From: a virus
DNA length: 64,000 nucleotides
Strand: one strand, 5' to 3'
Virus record (IMG/VR): IMGVR_UViG_3300036879_000022
Span: 20,383-84,382 of that record
Shown here: one piece after another, positions 46,462-54,535 of the stretch
Layout: each line of letters starts with the position of its first letter
Position numbering within the stretch: the stretch's first letter is position 1
Made by a program: the position numbers and the translations under genes
Notes under the pieces: model-generated
What the model was told of the DNA's origin: nothing
What the model saw: the letters and a program-made list of their open reading frames with translations, nothing else
Database searches by the model: none

Positions 46462-46782
46462 ATGAAGGACGCACTCGGACACGGAAGTAACGGCGTCGGC
46501 GCGCAGCTTCGGCAGCGGATCGATGCGGATCGGCATATGTTCGGCGGACCCCGTCCGACGCTCCTGCGCGACAACACGTCGAACGCGCAGGCCGCGCGAT
46601 CTCTCATGGGCAGCTTGAAGTCCACCATGGTCCCCGTGCACGACAGCATGGCCGGCCGCGCATCGAACCCGACCTCGCAACGCGGGCCGACTGATCTGGG
46701 CAACCGGATCAAGTCCGCTGTAGGGCGCGGATCGAACTCGGAAGATCGCGCGGCGTTCGCCGCATGGAACGGACTGAAATGA
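46462..46782 (+). CDS. MKDALGHGS-family protein with VPVHDSM motif, 106 aa
   Basis: MKDALGHGSNGVGAQLRQRI at the start and NAQAARSLMGSLKS, MVPVHDSMAGR in the middle. The second motif recurs in six other small genes of the array. Confidence 0.65.
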   Translation: MKDALGHGSNGVGAQLRQRIDADRHMFGGPRPTLLRDNTSNAQAARSLMGSLKSTMVPVHDSMAGRASNPTSQRGPTDLGNRIKSAVGRGSNSEDRAAFAAWNGLK

Positions 46783-46961
46783 AACGGCACAAGCGGGTCA
46801 CGAACAAAGACGCGGCGAGAGAGCTTTCGAGCGGCTACGGCCCGGCCCCGGTTCACCCCGCAATGGTTTCCATGGCGACGGTCTACGCGGCGGACAAGGA
46901 CCCGGCTGCAAACGCAACGGATGCATCGGATGACACGGACGACCAAGGCGGAAGTGACTGA
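46779..46961 (+). CDS. VPVHxxM-motif protein, 60 aa
   Basis: MKRHKRVTNKDAARELSSGY, then PAPVHPAMVS and an acidic tail. Lacks the KDALGHGS start but has the second array motif. ATGA overlap upstream. Confidence 0.6.
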   Translation: MKRHKRVTNKDAARELSSGYGPAPVHPAMVSMATVYAADKDPAANATDASDDTDDQGGSD

Positions 46962-47112
46962 TCAGGACGTGAAGGTCCATCTCGCGCTCGGCGGCGGCAA
47001 ATCTCACGAGGCGCCGATCCATCCTGCGATGATCGGCAAAGGGCAGAACAAACTCGAAGTCGGCTCAACTCTGGGCTATGGCATCGGATCAGCGATAGGA
47101 GCGGGCACATGA
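46954..47112 (+). CDS. VPVHxxM-motif protein, 52 aa (GTG start)
   Basis: GTG with AAGGCGGAA just upstream; TDQDVKVHLALGGGKSHEAP then IHPAMIGKGQ. Ends in a Gly-rich stretch (GYGIGSAIGAGT). Overlaps both neighbours. Confidence 0.55.
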   Translation: MTDQDVKVHLALGGGKSHEAPIHPAMIGKGQNKLEVGSTLGYGIGSAIGAGT

Positions 47113-47582
47113 AAGACGCACTCGGACACGGAAGCAACGGCGGCTGGGGCCAGCATCCCGCCACCGGAAAGCTGAAGACCGCTTCGAAGTATCAGTCGTT
47201 CAACGGACGCATGGACGCCGTCGTCCGGACCGAGCGTATGCCAGCCGGACATCTCTGGCAGCATGGAAATCAGTATGGCTACGCCAACAGCGTGGCCGAC
47301 GCCAAGGCGACCGTCGAGAGCCGCGTTGCCGACGAAGACCGATACAAGACGCACGAGCCGGTCACCACGTCACAGTTCGACGGACCGCGCGAGCGGTCGG
47401 GGCTGGGCAACGCGACGCACAACGAGAACGGTCACGCATGGGGATCGCCCGAGGCGCTGAAAGACTTCAAGGACAAATACAACCGGGGCCGTGCCGAGGG
47501 CAACGCGAAGAACCGGGCAGAAGGCAAAGCGTTCCGCAGTGCCAAGGGCGAGATCAACCGTCTCCGCAAGCAGGGGAAGTGA
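47109..47582 (+). CDS. MKDALGHGS-family protein, 157 aa
   Basis: MKDALGHGSNGGWGQHPATG; later QFDGPRERSGLG, which is repeated in the next gene, and a charged helical end. ATGA overlap upstream. Confidence 0.65.
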   Translation: MKDALGHGSNGGWGQHPATGKLKTASKYQSFNGRMDAVVRTERMPAGHLWQHGNQYGYANSVADAKATVESRVADEDRYKTHEPVTTSQFDGPRERSGLGNATHNENGHAWGSPEALKDFKDKYNRGRAEGNAKNRAEGKAFRSAKGEINRLRKQGK

Positions 47583-47583
47583 C

Positions 47584-48009
47584 ATGGCGAAAGACGCAAA
47601 AGGCCACGGGTCCAACAGCCACGACTATAGCGGCGTCAAGACCTATCCAGCTATCACAGGCTTCGAAGGTCTCCGCAAGTCGCTCAATCTGGACGCTCTT
47701 CAAGCGGGCGGTCAGCCGGTCTCTGGCAACGCCAACGCAGCTCACGAGCTTTCGAGCGGCGGTCCGAAGTCGGTAGCGTCTCCGGTCCATGACAGCATGG
47801 TCGGCGCGAACGTGTCGCAGTTCGACGGACCGCGCGAGCGGTCGGGGCTGGGCGCGCACGACCAAGCGGTCAAGGATTTCAAAGAGGGTCGGATGACGCA
47901 CGGCGACATCCCGCCTCGGACCCCGTCCGAGCGAAACGTCAAGGCTCTCAATGAGAGCACGGGCTACCGCATTCGCAACGGCACCCTTCGCGGCAAACCC
48001 GGGAAATAA
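47584..48009 (+). CDS. MKDALGHGS-family protein with VPVHDSM and QFDGPRERSGLG, 141 aa
   Basis: MAKDAKGHGSNSHDYSGVKT, then AAHELSSGGPKS, SPVHDSMVGA and QFDGPRERSGLG: three shared array blocks in one protein, so it shows how the modules combine. Confidence 0.65.
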   Translation: MAKDAKGHGSNSHDYSGVKTYPAITGFEGLRKSLNLDALQAGGQPVSGNANAAHELSSGGPKSVASPVHDSMVGANVSQFDGPRERSGLGAHDQAVKDFKEGRMTHGDIPPRTPSERNVKALNESTGYRIRNGTLRGKPGK

Positions 48010-48022
48010 CGGAGCAAGTGAC

Positions 48023-48208
48023 ATGAAAGACGCAAAAGGTCACGGCAGCAATGAGCGCGGCGGCACCAAGCCGAACGCAAAGGGCATGCGGCTCATCAAG
48101 ACCCATGTGCTCGGGCCGCACTCAGCGAAGGTCTACAACAATCCCGAGTGGGGCGAGAAGGTCGTGCAGACGTTCCGCAACGGCGTCTATCAGTCGAAGA
48201 ACGACTAG
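48023..48208 (+). CDS. MKDALGHGS-family protein ended by an in-frame amber codon, 61 aa
   Basis: MKDAKGHGSNERGGTKPNAK, then KVYNNPEWGEKVVQTFRNGV and YQSKND before TAG at 48,206-48,208. The same frame goes on with HTDDLADAHATAQSQLKRWD, which looks native, so the TAG seems to interrupt one longer gene (163 residues with read-through). GGAG 8 bases before the ATG. Confidence 0.65.
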   Translation: MKDAKGHGSNERGGTKPNAKGMRLIKTHVLGPHSAKVYNNPEWGEKVVQTFRNGVYQSKND

Positions 48209-48514
48209 CACACCGACGATCTCGCGGACGCGCATGCGACCGCGCAATCGCAGTTGAAGCGCTGGGACGATCAAGATGGCGGCGGTGGCATGATGGGGGC
48301 CATGAAGGCCAAGCTTTCCGACGATATCGCCGCCGGCCGCATGCTGAGCAGCGGCGGCCCGAAGTCGGCGGCGGTTCCGATCCACGACAGCATGCAATCC
48401 GCGTCTCGCGCGTTCTCGGACAAGAATAACGAAAAGTGGGGCTCGTATGCTAACGTCGGGAACGCAAAGGCGAATGACGCCGTGTTCGGTTCCGGACGGC
48501 ACAAGCTCACGTAG
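48209..48514 (+). pseudogene. downstream half of the amber-split array gene
   Basis: Continues the frame of the previous gene after the TAG, with GRMLSSGGPKSAAVPIHDSM, one copy of the second array motif. No good ribosome site starts it alone; TTG 48254 or ATG 48290 are possible. It is made either by read-through of TAG, by internal initiation, or not at all. Confidence 0.55.
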
Positions 48515-48526
48515 GGGCAGCACGAG

Positions 48527-48781
48527 ATGAAAAACGTTCGCGGTACATCGGGGACGAACCGGCTCGCTGACGAGGGGGCGCGCGGCTTTGTGACGGCTCC
48601 CGGAGTGCGCGGCTTCGCCACGTCCACACAGAACACCGACGCGGCCAACGAGCTGGCCAGCGGCCCGAAGTCGCGCATGGTACCGGTTCACGACAGCATG
48701 AGCGGCTACAACGGCGTGCCGGTCCCGAGCGATAACATTCAGGACATGGCGCGGCAGCGCGGATATCAGGCGGCATCATAA
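48527..48781 (+). CDS. VPVHDSM-motif protein, 84 aa
   Basis: MKNVRGTSGTNRLADEGARG, then AANELASGPKSRMVPVHDSM. The start is a diverged form of the array N-terminus. Confidence 0.6.
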   Translation: MKNVRGTSGTNRLADEGARGFVTAPGVRGFATSTQNTDAANELASGPKSRMVPVHDSMSGYNGVPVPSDNIQDMARQRGYQAAS

Positions 48782-49002
48782 TGGCACCAATGCAACGGAT
48801 TTCCAAGCCGACCCACTCGGTCGGGGTCACGATCGCCGTCCCGCATACGCGGTTCGCGCCGACGCCGAATATGTCGCCGCTGGAGATCGCGTTCCGGAAG
48901 GGACAAGAGGCTAAGCGCCTCGGCCGTCCGGCGGAGAGCCCGCACACGGACAATGAAGTGGGCGAGCTTGCAAAAGAATGGGAACGGGGATATGGGTCAT
49001 GA
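48781..49002 (+). CDS. hypothetical protein, 73 aa
   Basis: Starts MAPMQRISKPTHSVGVTIAV; MSPLEIAFRKGQEAKRLG and ELAKEWERGY are helices typical of short phage proteins (A...G...A......P). Overlaps the previous stop by one base. Confidence 0.6.
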   Translation: MAPMQRISKPTHSVGVTIAVPHTRFAPTPNMSPLEIAFRKGQEAKRLGRPAESPHTDNEVGELAKEWERGYGS

Positions 49003-49193
49003 ACATGATTTGGGTAACAGCGCCGAACGGGGTCAGGTTCGAGATCGACCCCGAGAAGATCAGCGTCCTTGAGCCGGCTCAGCCGGGCATGTACGCGCCG
49101 GGAGCGAAGGCGGTTTTTCGCGTCGATGGCGAGATGCATGCAGTCAAAGAAACCGTCGCTCAAATCGACACCATGCGTGGGGCGGGAAAATGA
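48999..49193 (+). CDS. FlbD-like small protein, 64 aa
   Basis: MIWVTAPNGVRFEIDPEKIS (from the second Met), VFRVDGEMHAVKETVAQI: the MIxLTxxNGxxFxxNxxxI...V.Gx...VxExxxxI layout is that of the FlbD/YlzI family of short beta proteins. Role in a phage unknown. Confidence 0.55.
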   Translation: MNMIWVTAPNGVRFEIDPEKISVLEPAQPGMYAPGAKAVFRVDGEMHAVKETVAQIDTMRGAGK

Positions 49194-49405
49194 AGGACGC
49201 TCTGGGGCACGGGAGCGTGAGCAATGCGGACGCGGCGAATGCGCTTGCGAGCGGCGCGAAGTCGGCGATCGTTCCAGTCCATGCTAGTATGAGCGAGGAC
49301 ACTGCACTCGAAATATCGCGGCTCGAACGCCGCGCGTATGAGAACGTTAGACGGAAAGCAGCTTCGCAACAGTTGGGCGAAGCGTGGAAGGGGCTAGGTC
49401 AATGA
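49190..49405 (+). CDS. MKDALGHGS-family protein with VPVHxSM motif, 71 aa
   Basis: MKDALGHGSVSNADAANALA, SGAKSAIVPVHASMSE, then RRAYENVRRKAASQQLGEAW. Both array motifs are fused to a C-terminal helix that also occurs alone at 41,330-41,500 on the other strand. Confidence 0.65.
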   Translation: MKDALGHGSVSNADAANALASGAKSAIVPVHASMSEDTALEISRLERRAYENVRRKAASQQLGEAWKGLGQ

Positions 49406-49656
49406 AGGACGCTCTGGGACACGGCAGCAACCCGCAAGGCTTGATGGTCGCGCACCAAACGGGAGTGCGTAAGGCGATCGGCTTCAAGGTCGAGAAGCAT
49501 CTCGCGTTCTCCGGCAGAACGGCCGCCGGCCAGCGCAACCTCGCGACCGGCAACGTCTGGGGCAAGGTCGCTGGCGGCAAGCGGCGCGCGGTCGCGGAGA
49601 AGATCGCGATGGGCGCGCGAATTGACAACCCGAACTCAAGGATCAGGATCAGATGA
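49402..49656 (+). CDS. MKDALGHGS-family protein, 84 aa
   Basis: MKDALGHGSNPQGLMVAHQT, then a basic body (KVAGGKRRAVAEKIAMGARI). ATGA overlap on both sides. Confidence 0.65.
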   Translation: MKDALGHGSNPQGLMVAHQTGVRKAIGFKVEKHLAFSGRTAAGQRNLATGNVWGKVAGGKRRAVAEKIAMGARIDNPNSRIRIR

Positions 49657-50108
49657 AAGACGCACTCGGACACGGAAGCAACGGCCTGCACGCGGGCGGC
49701 GTCAACAAGATCGGCAATCTCCCGGTCCACCCGAACGAGCTGCGCACGATCCAGAAGAACCCATGGGGCGCGAGCGTGAAGCCGCAGACCGGTGTCTCGC
49801 CGACGACCGGGTACATGGTTTCGATACAGGGCCGCACTCAGAGCCCGACCTCGGCGGCGCTCGCCGGTCCGCAGGGTGCGAGCATCATTCGCGACTACGC
49901 GCGCAACAACTCCGATCTGTTGCAGAAGCCTGACATGCACATCGGGAGCCGGGCCGACGAAACCGGTCGCACGCATCTCGACGTGTCGCAGAACATCCCT
50001 GATCGCGCGACTGCTGTCCAAGAGGGGCGTCGTCGCAATCAACAGGGTATCTGGGATGTTGCCCGCAAGAAGTTCATCGGCACGGGCGGCACGGGAGACG
50101 CGGCATGA
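49653..50108 (+). CDS. MKDALGHGS-family protein, 151 aa
   Basis: MKDALGHGSNGLHAGGVNKI; the body has a short beta part (GYMVSIQGRTQSPTSAALAG) and DETGRTHLDVSQNIPDRATA, a phrase common in phage proteins of this kind (LDxSxNxxDxxxA). Function unknown. Confidence 0.65.
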   Translation: MKDALGHGSNGLHAGGVNKIGNLPVHPNELRTIQKNPWGASVKPQTGVSPTTGYMVSIQGRTQSPTSAALAGPQGASIIRDYARNNSDLLQKPDMHIGSRADETGRTHLDVSQNIPDRATAVQEGRRRNQQGIWDVARKKFIGTGGTGDAA

Positions 50109-50338
50109 TCAGTGCAACGAAGAGCCACGTGAAGTGGGATCGCGGCAATCGGAGTGTGACCGATGACGAAGCTGCTGACGTTCTTGCAAATGGCCATCCG
50201 AAGAGTGGTCCGCCGAGTTTTCCTGAGCCCGCTAAAGTTCTGCCGGGCGCGCCGGGCGCTGGCGCGGCTCCGGGCGCGAACGGCCCGCCTACGACAGGCG
50301 CGTCGGTAGGTCCGGGCGGGCCATTGGGTTCGATCTAA
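50105..50338 (+). CDS. array-edge protein, 77 aa
   Basis: MISATKSHVKWDRGNRSVTD, AADVLANGHPKS, then a Pro/Gly-rich tail. The AADxLxxGxPKS block is a worn form of the second array motif. Last member of the array. Confidence 0.6.
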   Translation: MISATKSHVKWDRGNRSVTDDEAADVLANGHPKSGPPSFPEPAKVLPGAPGAGAAPGANGPPTTGASVGPGGPLGSI

Positions 50339-50374
50339 TTCCCAGTTGTCCCGGAGAAGCTCTCCGCGTATGCT
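50335..50374 (+). promoter_or_regulatory. CTAATTCCCAG promoter element
   Basis: CTAATTCCCAGTTGTC (50335-50350); TTGTCC, 17 bases, TATGCT (50369-50374). A small hairpin CGGAG-AAGCT-CTCCG lies in the spacer. Same element as at 45,259. Confidence 0.5.
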
Positions 50375-50410
50375 TGCGAAGAAATTCCAACTATCGCAAG
50401 GATTATGCAC

Positions 50411-50779
50411 ATGGCACTTCGTGGCTCAGGCGTTGTAGCAAAGACCATCGATCCCCCGATGCAGGATCGCATCTCCAACAGCCCCGTCGATCCGCGCGCT
50501 GGCGCCGCCAAGCGGACCCAGACCAAGTTTCCGGTCAAGCCGGGCATGACCGATATGGTCAAGGGCTCCGTGTCATCGTTCGCCGGCCCGAAGAACCCGG
50601 GCGTCGGCCCGGATGCCTCCAGCTCCAATCCGCTTGACCCGTCGCCGACCGACAAGATTTTGCGTCGGCAGCCGCAGGAGATCAAGTCCTCGTGGGGCAT
50701 GGTGGACGCCAACGGTCAGTCGGTCAATGGCAACCTCGGCAAGGCCATCCTCGACGAAGCCGGCCGCCTCGGCCGCTAA
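50411..50779 (+). CDS. hypothetical protein, 122 aa
   Basis: Starts MALRGSGVVAKTIDPPMQDR; Pro/Ser-rich, low complexity. AAGGA 8 bases before the ATG. First gene after the promoter element; not recognised. Confidence 0.65.
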   Translation: MALRGSGVVAKTIDPPMQDRISNSPVDPRAGAAKRTQTKFPVKPGMTDMVKGSVSSFAGPKNPGVGPDASSSNPLDPSPTDKILRRQPQEIKSSWGMVDANGQSVNGNLGKAILDEAGRLGR

Positions 50780-50782
50780 CCC

Positions 50783-50923
50783 ATGCCAACCCCCGCATGC
50801 TCGTGGCAAACCTTCTGCGGCTTCTTTCTCGCCGCATTCGGGGCCGCGACAGGTTGGGGGATGGGCCTCTTCGTTGTGGCCCAAGTCACGCGAGCCATCG
50901 TGCGGCTGTTCGGCCTAACCTGA
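50783..50923 (+). CDS. membrane mini-protein, 46 aa
   Basis: MPTPACSWQTFCGFFLAAFG, then TGWGMGLFVVAQVTRAI: one or two membrane segments. Starts 3 bases after the previous stop. Confidence 0.55.
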   Translation: MPTPACSWQTFCGFFLAAFGAATGWGMGLFVVAQVTRAIVRLFGLT

Positions 50924-50935
50924 AAAGAGACGACC

Positions 50936-51220
50936 ATGGCGATTGATGTAGTCGGAAGCAAAATGAAGTCGGACAATGGCTATGGCCAGAACGGCTATAG
51001 TGGAAGTTCGAGCGATCTCCCCGGCCAGCACACTACCTCCGGCTTTCTGCCGCAGGCCACTGTGCCAGCCGACTGGGGCCAGACGCGCCCCATGTCCGCC
51101 GAGCAGAAGGTGCCGACCACGAAGGGCATGCGCTCGCGTAGTGGCGAAGGCGGAGTGATCCCGGCCGCCAATACCCGGCGTGCGGCCAAGCCCGCGCCCA
51201 ATCGTTCGTTCCAACGGTAA
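50936..51220 (+). CDS. hypothetical protein, 94 aa
   Basis: Starts MAIDVVGSKMKSDNGYGQNG; Gly/Ser/Pro-rich, low complexity, basic end. Not recognised. Confidence 0.65.
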   Translation: MAIDVVGSKMKSDNGYGQNGYSGSSSDLPGQHTTSGFLPQATVPADWGQTRPMSAEQKVPTTKGMRSRSGEGGVIPAANTRRAAKPAPNRSFQR

Positions 51221-51277
51221 CCCTTCCGGGGCGCTACGCGCCTCGGTTTCAACAGTCCCGACCATGGAGAGCCCAAA

Positions 51278-51589
51278 GTGTTGAAACTCGCATCGCTGTC
51301 CCTCGCTGCGCTTCTCTCCGTCGCTTCCCCCGTCCTCGCCAAGCCCCCGATCGCTGCGCCGCCCACGGCGAAGTGCATCGCACCGACCAAGTTTCCAGAC
51401 GCCATCCGCGTCGAAGGCGCCGCTCTCGTCAAGCTCCGAGAGATCGCTCGCGGGCTCCCGGATCAAGTCGATCTCGTGCTTCTGCTCAAGACCGCTCCCG
51501 TCGCCGTCGCCTTCGTCAACGGCTGCGCGGTCGGCTTCGGGCAGCTCGCTCCCCTCGGGCTGAAACCCGCCGATGATGGAGCGATCTGA
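51278..51589 (+). CDS. exported protein, 103 aa (GTG start)
   Basis: LKLASLSLAALLSVASPVLA is a signal peptide with a VLA cleavage site. The mature part is short with two cysteines. GGAGA 7 bases upstream. Periplasmic, function unknown. Confidence 0.65.
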   Translation: MLKLASLSLAALLSVASPVLAKPPIAAPPTAKCIAPTKFPDAIRVEGAALVKLREIARGLPDQVDLVLLLKTAPVAVAFVNGCAVGFGQLAPLGLKPADDGAI

Positions 51590-51590
51590 G

Positions 51591-51743
51591 ATGGCCGAGA
51601 AAAATAACACGTGCGCTCCGTCGAGTTACGAGAAGCGCCTCCAGCGGCAGCTCGCGGGTATCGAGAAGCATCTGGAAAATTTCCCGAATGACAAGCTGAG
51701 CCAGATGCGCGCAGCTACAATCCGATCGGAGCTATCAAAATGA
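51591..51743 (+). CDS. helical mini-protein, 50 aa
   Basis: MAEKNNTCAPSSYEKRLQRQ and further charged helix. ATGA overlap with the next gene. Not recognised. Confidence 0.55.
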   Translation: MAEKNNTCAPSSYEKRLQRQLAGIEKHLENFPNDKLSQMRAATIRSELSK

Positions 51744-52006
51744 GTTGGTCGATCTCAAAAATGGGGCTCTCGAAGCCCGTCCTCGCCGCGATCAAGAAAG
51801 AGCGCGCCACTACGGAGATGAGCGAGCCCGAACAGCTCGTCAGAGACCTCGTCGTCGGCGCGATCAAGCTCGCGCTCCGCGACATGCCGGATGATATGCC
51901 GGTCGAGATTTCCGCAAGCGGAAGTCAGTCCGATGTCGGCGACGGTACGTCAGTGAATTCGTTCACGGTCACCGTCACGCCGAAGTGGGGCTTCCTGAGC
52001 AAGTGA
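51740..52006 (+). CDS. hypothetical protein, 88 aa
   Basis: Starts MSWSISKMGLSKPVLAAIKK; EQLVRDLVVGAIKLAL and VEISASGSQSDVGDGTSVNS, then SFTVTVTPKW: a helix and beta strands as in small virion-region proteins (V.a.GH.....s..v.V.P). Last gene before the terminase. Confidence 0.65.
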   Translation: MSWSISKMGLSKPVLAAIKKERATTEMSEPEQLVRDLVVGAIKLALRDMPDDMPVEISASGSQSDVGDGTSVNSFTVTVTPKWGFLSK

Positions 52007-52081
52007 TACAGAACCTCGGATGTAGCTGAGCTGCACCCGACGTTTCGTATCAGAATTACGCGAGCGCGCATGTGCGCCTCC

Positions 52082-52098
52082 CATCGGCTGGGCCGATG
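52082..52098 (+). promoter_or_regulatory. hairpin in the terminase leader
   Basis: CATCGGC-TGG-GCCGATG, a perfect 7-bp stem, 23 bases before the terminase ATG. Confidence 0.35.
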
Positions 52099-52121
52099 CA
52101 CGACTATTGGAGGATATCCGC

Positions 52122-52946
52122 ATGAGCGGCATTGATGACACCGATCTCGCTGATCTTCTCGGCCCCGATCCACTCGGTGCCGAAGCCGAAGAAATTCTAG
52201 TTGATGTGACCCCGCCGAAATCGCGTCCCATGGGCGCAGCGAGCCGAGGCGTCCTAGAACGATCGCGCAGCTACCCCGTCAACGCTGCCGCCCGAGCAAG
52301 GCTCCCTGACCGCCTCAGCCGTCTGCTCAAGAACATCTCTGAAATCCCGATCGCAACGGACGCCGCGCGCCGCGCCGGCATTAGCCTGTCCCAGCTCAAG
52401 TATATGCTGCAAAAATCCAAGGAGGGTCGCTCCGGGGACGGGTATGACGTGGCCCTTCCGGAAGGCGAAGATAACGGCACCCCCGATAACACCGAACGGT
52501 TTCACGTCGTGTGGGAAGATGCGATGAGTGAAGGCCTCGGCAAAGCAGAGACGGCCGCGTGGGCTCTCGGGGTCGGCTTCAACGAAATCCAAGCTCACAA
52601 GGGTCGTGTCCAATACCGAATTGACCCGGAGAAGTACGATCTGTTCGTTCTGCTCGGCGACCCCATTGACGAGCGCAACCCGAGCCTATGGCTTCGCGAT
52701 GAAGTTGGGGCTCCAGTCCCCGAGACAATCTTCAAGCAGGACCCGGATATGCTCCGGTGGCTGCTCGAAAACCGCAAGCCGAAGGAATATGGCAAGCGAG
52801 CTGCTCTCGATCTGAATGTTACGGGCGGTGTTCTCGTGGTCGGTATGAAGGCGGCTACGTCGGAAGAGCTAAACGAAATCGAAACCGAATATCGCAAGGT
52901 CGGTCGTCCCGCCGTCACGTTCGAAGAGAGCGACGGGGACGTGTAA
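52122..52946 (+). CDS. terminase small subunit-like protein
   Basis: 274 residues. RLLKNISEIPIATDAARRAG is a helix-turn-helix-like stretch, followed by a second DNA-binding-like part (AWALGVGFNEIQAHKG). LLENRKPKEYGKRA near the C-terminus is usual in small terminases just before the large subunit gene. GGAGG 8 bases before the ATG. It would recognise the packaging site on phage DNA. Confidence 0.75.
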   Translation: MSGIDDTDLADLLGPDPLGAEAEEILVDVTPPKSRPMGAASRGVLERSRSYPVNAAARARLPDRLSRLLKNISEIPIATDAARRAGISLSQLKYMLQKSKEGRSGDGYDVALPEGEDNGTPDNTERFHVVWEDAMSEGLGKAETAAWALGVGFNEIQAHKGRVQYRIDPEKYDLFVLLGDPIDERNPSLWLRDEVGAPVPETIFKQDPDMLRWLLENRKPKEYGKRAALDLNVTGGVLVVGMKAATSEELNEIETEYRKVGRPAVTFEESDGDV

Positions 52947-54535
52947 TGGGTTTTCCTTGCGTAGCAAAATTTGTCCAAGATAGGAATGGGGCTTACGTCC
53001 CATACTATCTTGACGACGACAATGTACTCAGGGCCGCGATTTGGTGCCCGCAACCGGGTTCGCAGGAGTTCTTTCTGGCGGACCCGACGATGGAAGTTCT
53101 CTACGAGGGCACGCGCGGCCCCGGCAAAACTGACGCGCTCATCATGGACTTCTGTCAGGATGTTGGCAAGGGCTGGGGCGCGGAGTGGAAGGGCATTCTG
53201 TTTCGACAATCGCATCCGCAGTTGCGCGACATCATTGAGAAGTCGAAGAAATGGATCAAGCGCATTTGGCCGGATGCGATCTACAACGAAGTCAAGACGA
53301 TGTGGGAGTGGCGGACAGGCGAGCGCCTGTACTTTGCCCACTTCAATGTCCGAAGCGACTATGACAACTATCACGGCCACGCTTATCCGTGGATTGGTTG
53401 GGAAGAGTTGACGAACTGGCCGAGCCCGGACTGCTATATCAGCATGTTCTCGTGCTCGCGTTCGACGATCAAAGGGATGCCGCGCAAGGTGCGCGCGACG
53501 ACGAACCCCTATGGCGTCGGGCATAACTGGGTCAAGGCACGTTGGCGGCTGCCGATCAACGGCGAGACGATCAACGGCCGCAAGCCGACAGTCGGTCCGC
53601 TCATTCAGGATAGCGTTGATGCGGCGGGTAACAAAGAGCCGCCGCGCCGCGCCATCCACGGCTACCTCGACGAGAACGTGCTGTTGCTGCATGCCGACCC
53701 CGAGTACAAGAACAAGATTAAAGCGGCAGCCCGGAACGCATCCGAACTCGCGGCGTGGATGGATGGCTCGTGGGACATCGTCGCGGGCGGCATGTTCGAC
53801 GACATCTGGTATGAGCACAAAGACGCGATCGTCATGCCCCCATTCGACGTGCCGCCGGGATGGAAAATTTATCGGGCCTATGACCACGGCTCATCGAAGC
53901 CGTTCTCGGTTGGCTGGTACGCCGCCAGCGATGGCACCGATCTGAAGCTACGCGATGGGCGCACGCGCGCGACCGTGCGCGGCGACCTCTTCCGTATCCA
54001 CGAATGGTACGGCTGGCGTGGTCAGCCGAACGAAGGCGCTCGATTGTTGGTCCCGGATATCGCGAGGGGCATCATTGAGCGCGAGATCAAATGGGGCCTC
54101 CGTGATCCGCAGGGCACGTGGACCCGCGTGAGCCGGGGGCCAGCCGATAGTTCGATCTTCGACGCCGATCAGAAGGCGACGACCGTGTCGATCGCCGACG
54201 ACTTCGAGAAGCCGGTTACAATCAACGGGATCAAGTTCAAGGGTATTTTCTGGGAGCGCGCTGACAAGGGTCCGGGCTCCCGCGAGCAAGGATGGGAGCA
54301 AATCCGCAAGCGGCTCAAGGCGACCAAACGTCCGCCCGGCGGCTTCCGGGAGACCCCCGGGCTGTTCATCACGACGGACTGCCCGCAATGGCTCCGGTGC
54401 GTGCCTGTGCTTCCACGGGACGAAACCGAAATCGATGACGTAGACGACGACGCGGAAGATCATAACGGCGATGAAACTCGGTACATGCTCCGCCACGAGA
54501 TCAGGACAACACGGTCGGGCCGCGTGGCGGCCTGA
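52946..54535 (+). CDS. terminase large subunit
   Basis: 529 residues. Walker A-type YEGTRGPGKTDALIMDF at about residues 53-69, an acidic Walker B-like strand PWIGWEELTNWP, and ATTNPYGVGHNWVKARW as coupling motif. The nuclease part includes IYRAYDHGSSKPFSVGWY and DSSIFDAD. It translocates and cuts DNA during packaging. The ATG shares one base with the upstream stop. Confidence 0.92.
   Translation: MGFPCVAKFVQDRNGAYVPYYLDDDNVLRAAIWCPQPGSQEFFLADPTMEVLYEGTRGPGKTDALIMDFCQDVGKGWGAEWKGILFRQSHPQLRDIIEKSKKWIKRIWPDAIYNEVKTMWEWRTGERLYFAHFNVRSDYDNYHGHAYPWIGWEELTNWPSPDCYISMFSCSRSTIKGMPRKVRATTNPYGVGHNWVKARWRLPINGETINGRKPTVGPLIQDSVDAAGNKEPPRRAIHGYLDENVLLLHADPEYKNKIKAAARNASELAAWMDGSWDIVAGGMFDDIWYEHKDAIVMPPFDVPPGWKIYRAYDHGSSKPFSVGWYAASDGTDLKLRDGRTRATVRGDLFRIHEWYGWRGQPNEGARLLVPDIARGIIEREIKWGLRDPQGTWTRVSRGPADSSIFDADQKATTVSIADDFEKPVTINGIKFKGIFWERADKGPGSREQGWEQIRKRLKATKRPPGGFRETPGLFITTDCPQWLRCVPVLPRDETEIDDVDDDAEDHNGDETRYMLRHEIRTTRSGRVAA

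Noticed and set aside
48206-48208. Genome-wide recoding of TAG
   Set aside because: Several genes end plausibly at TAG (for example 27,058, 38,669 and 45,251), so only this one TAG looks out of place.
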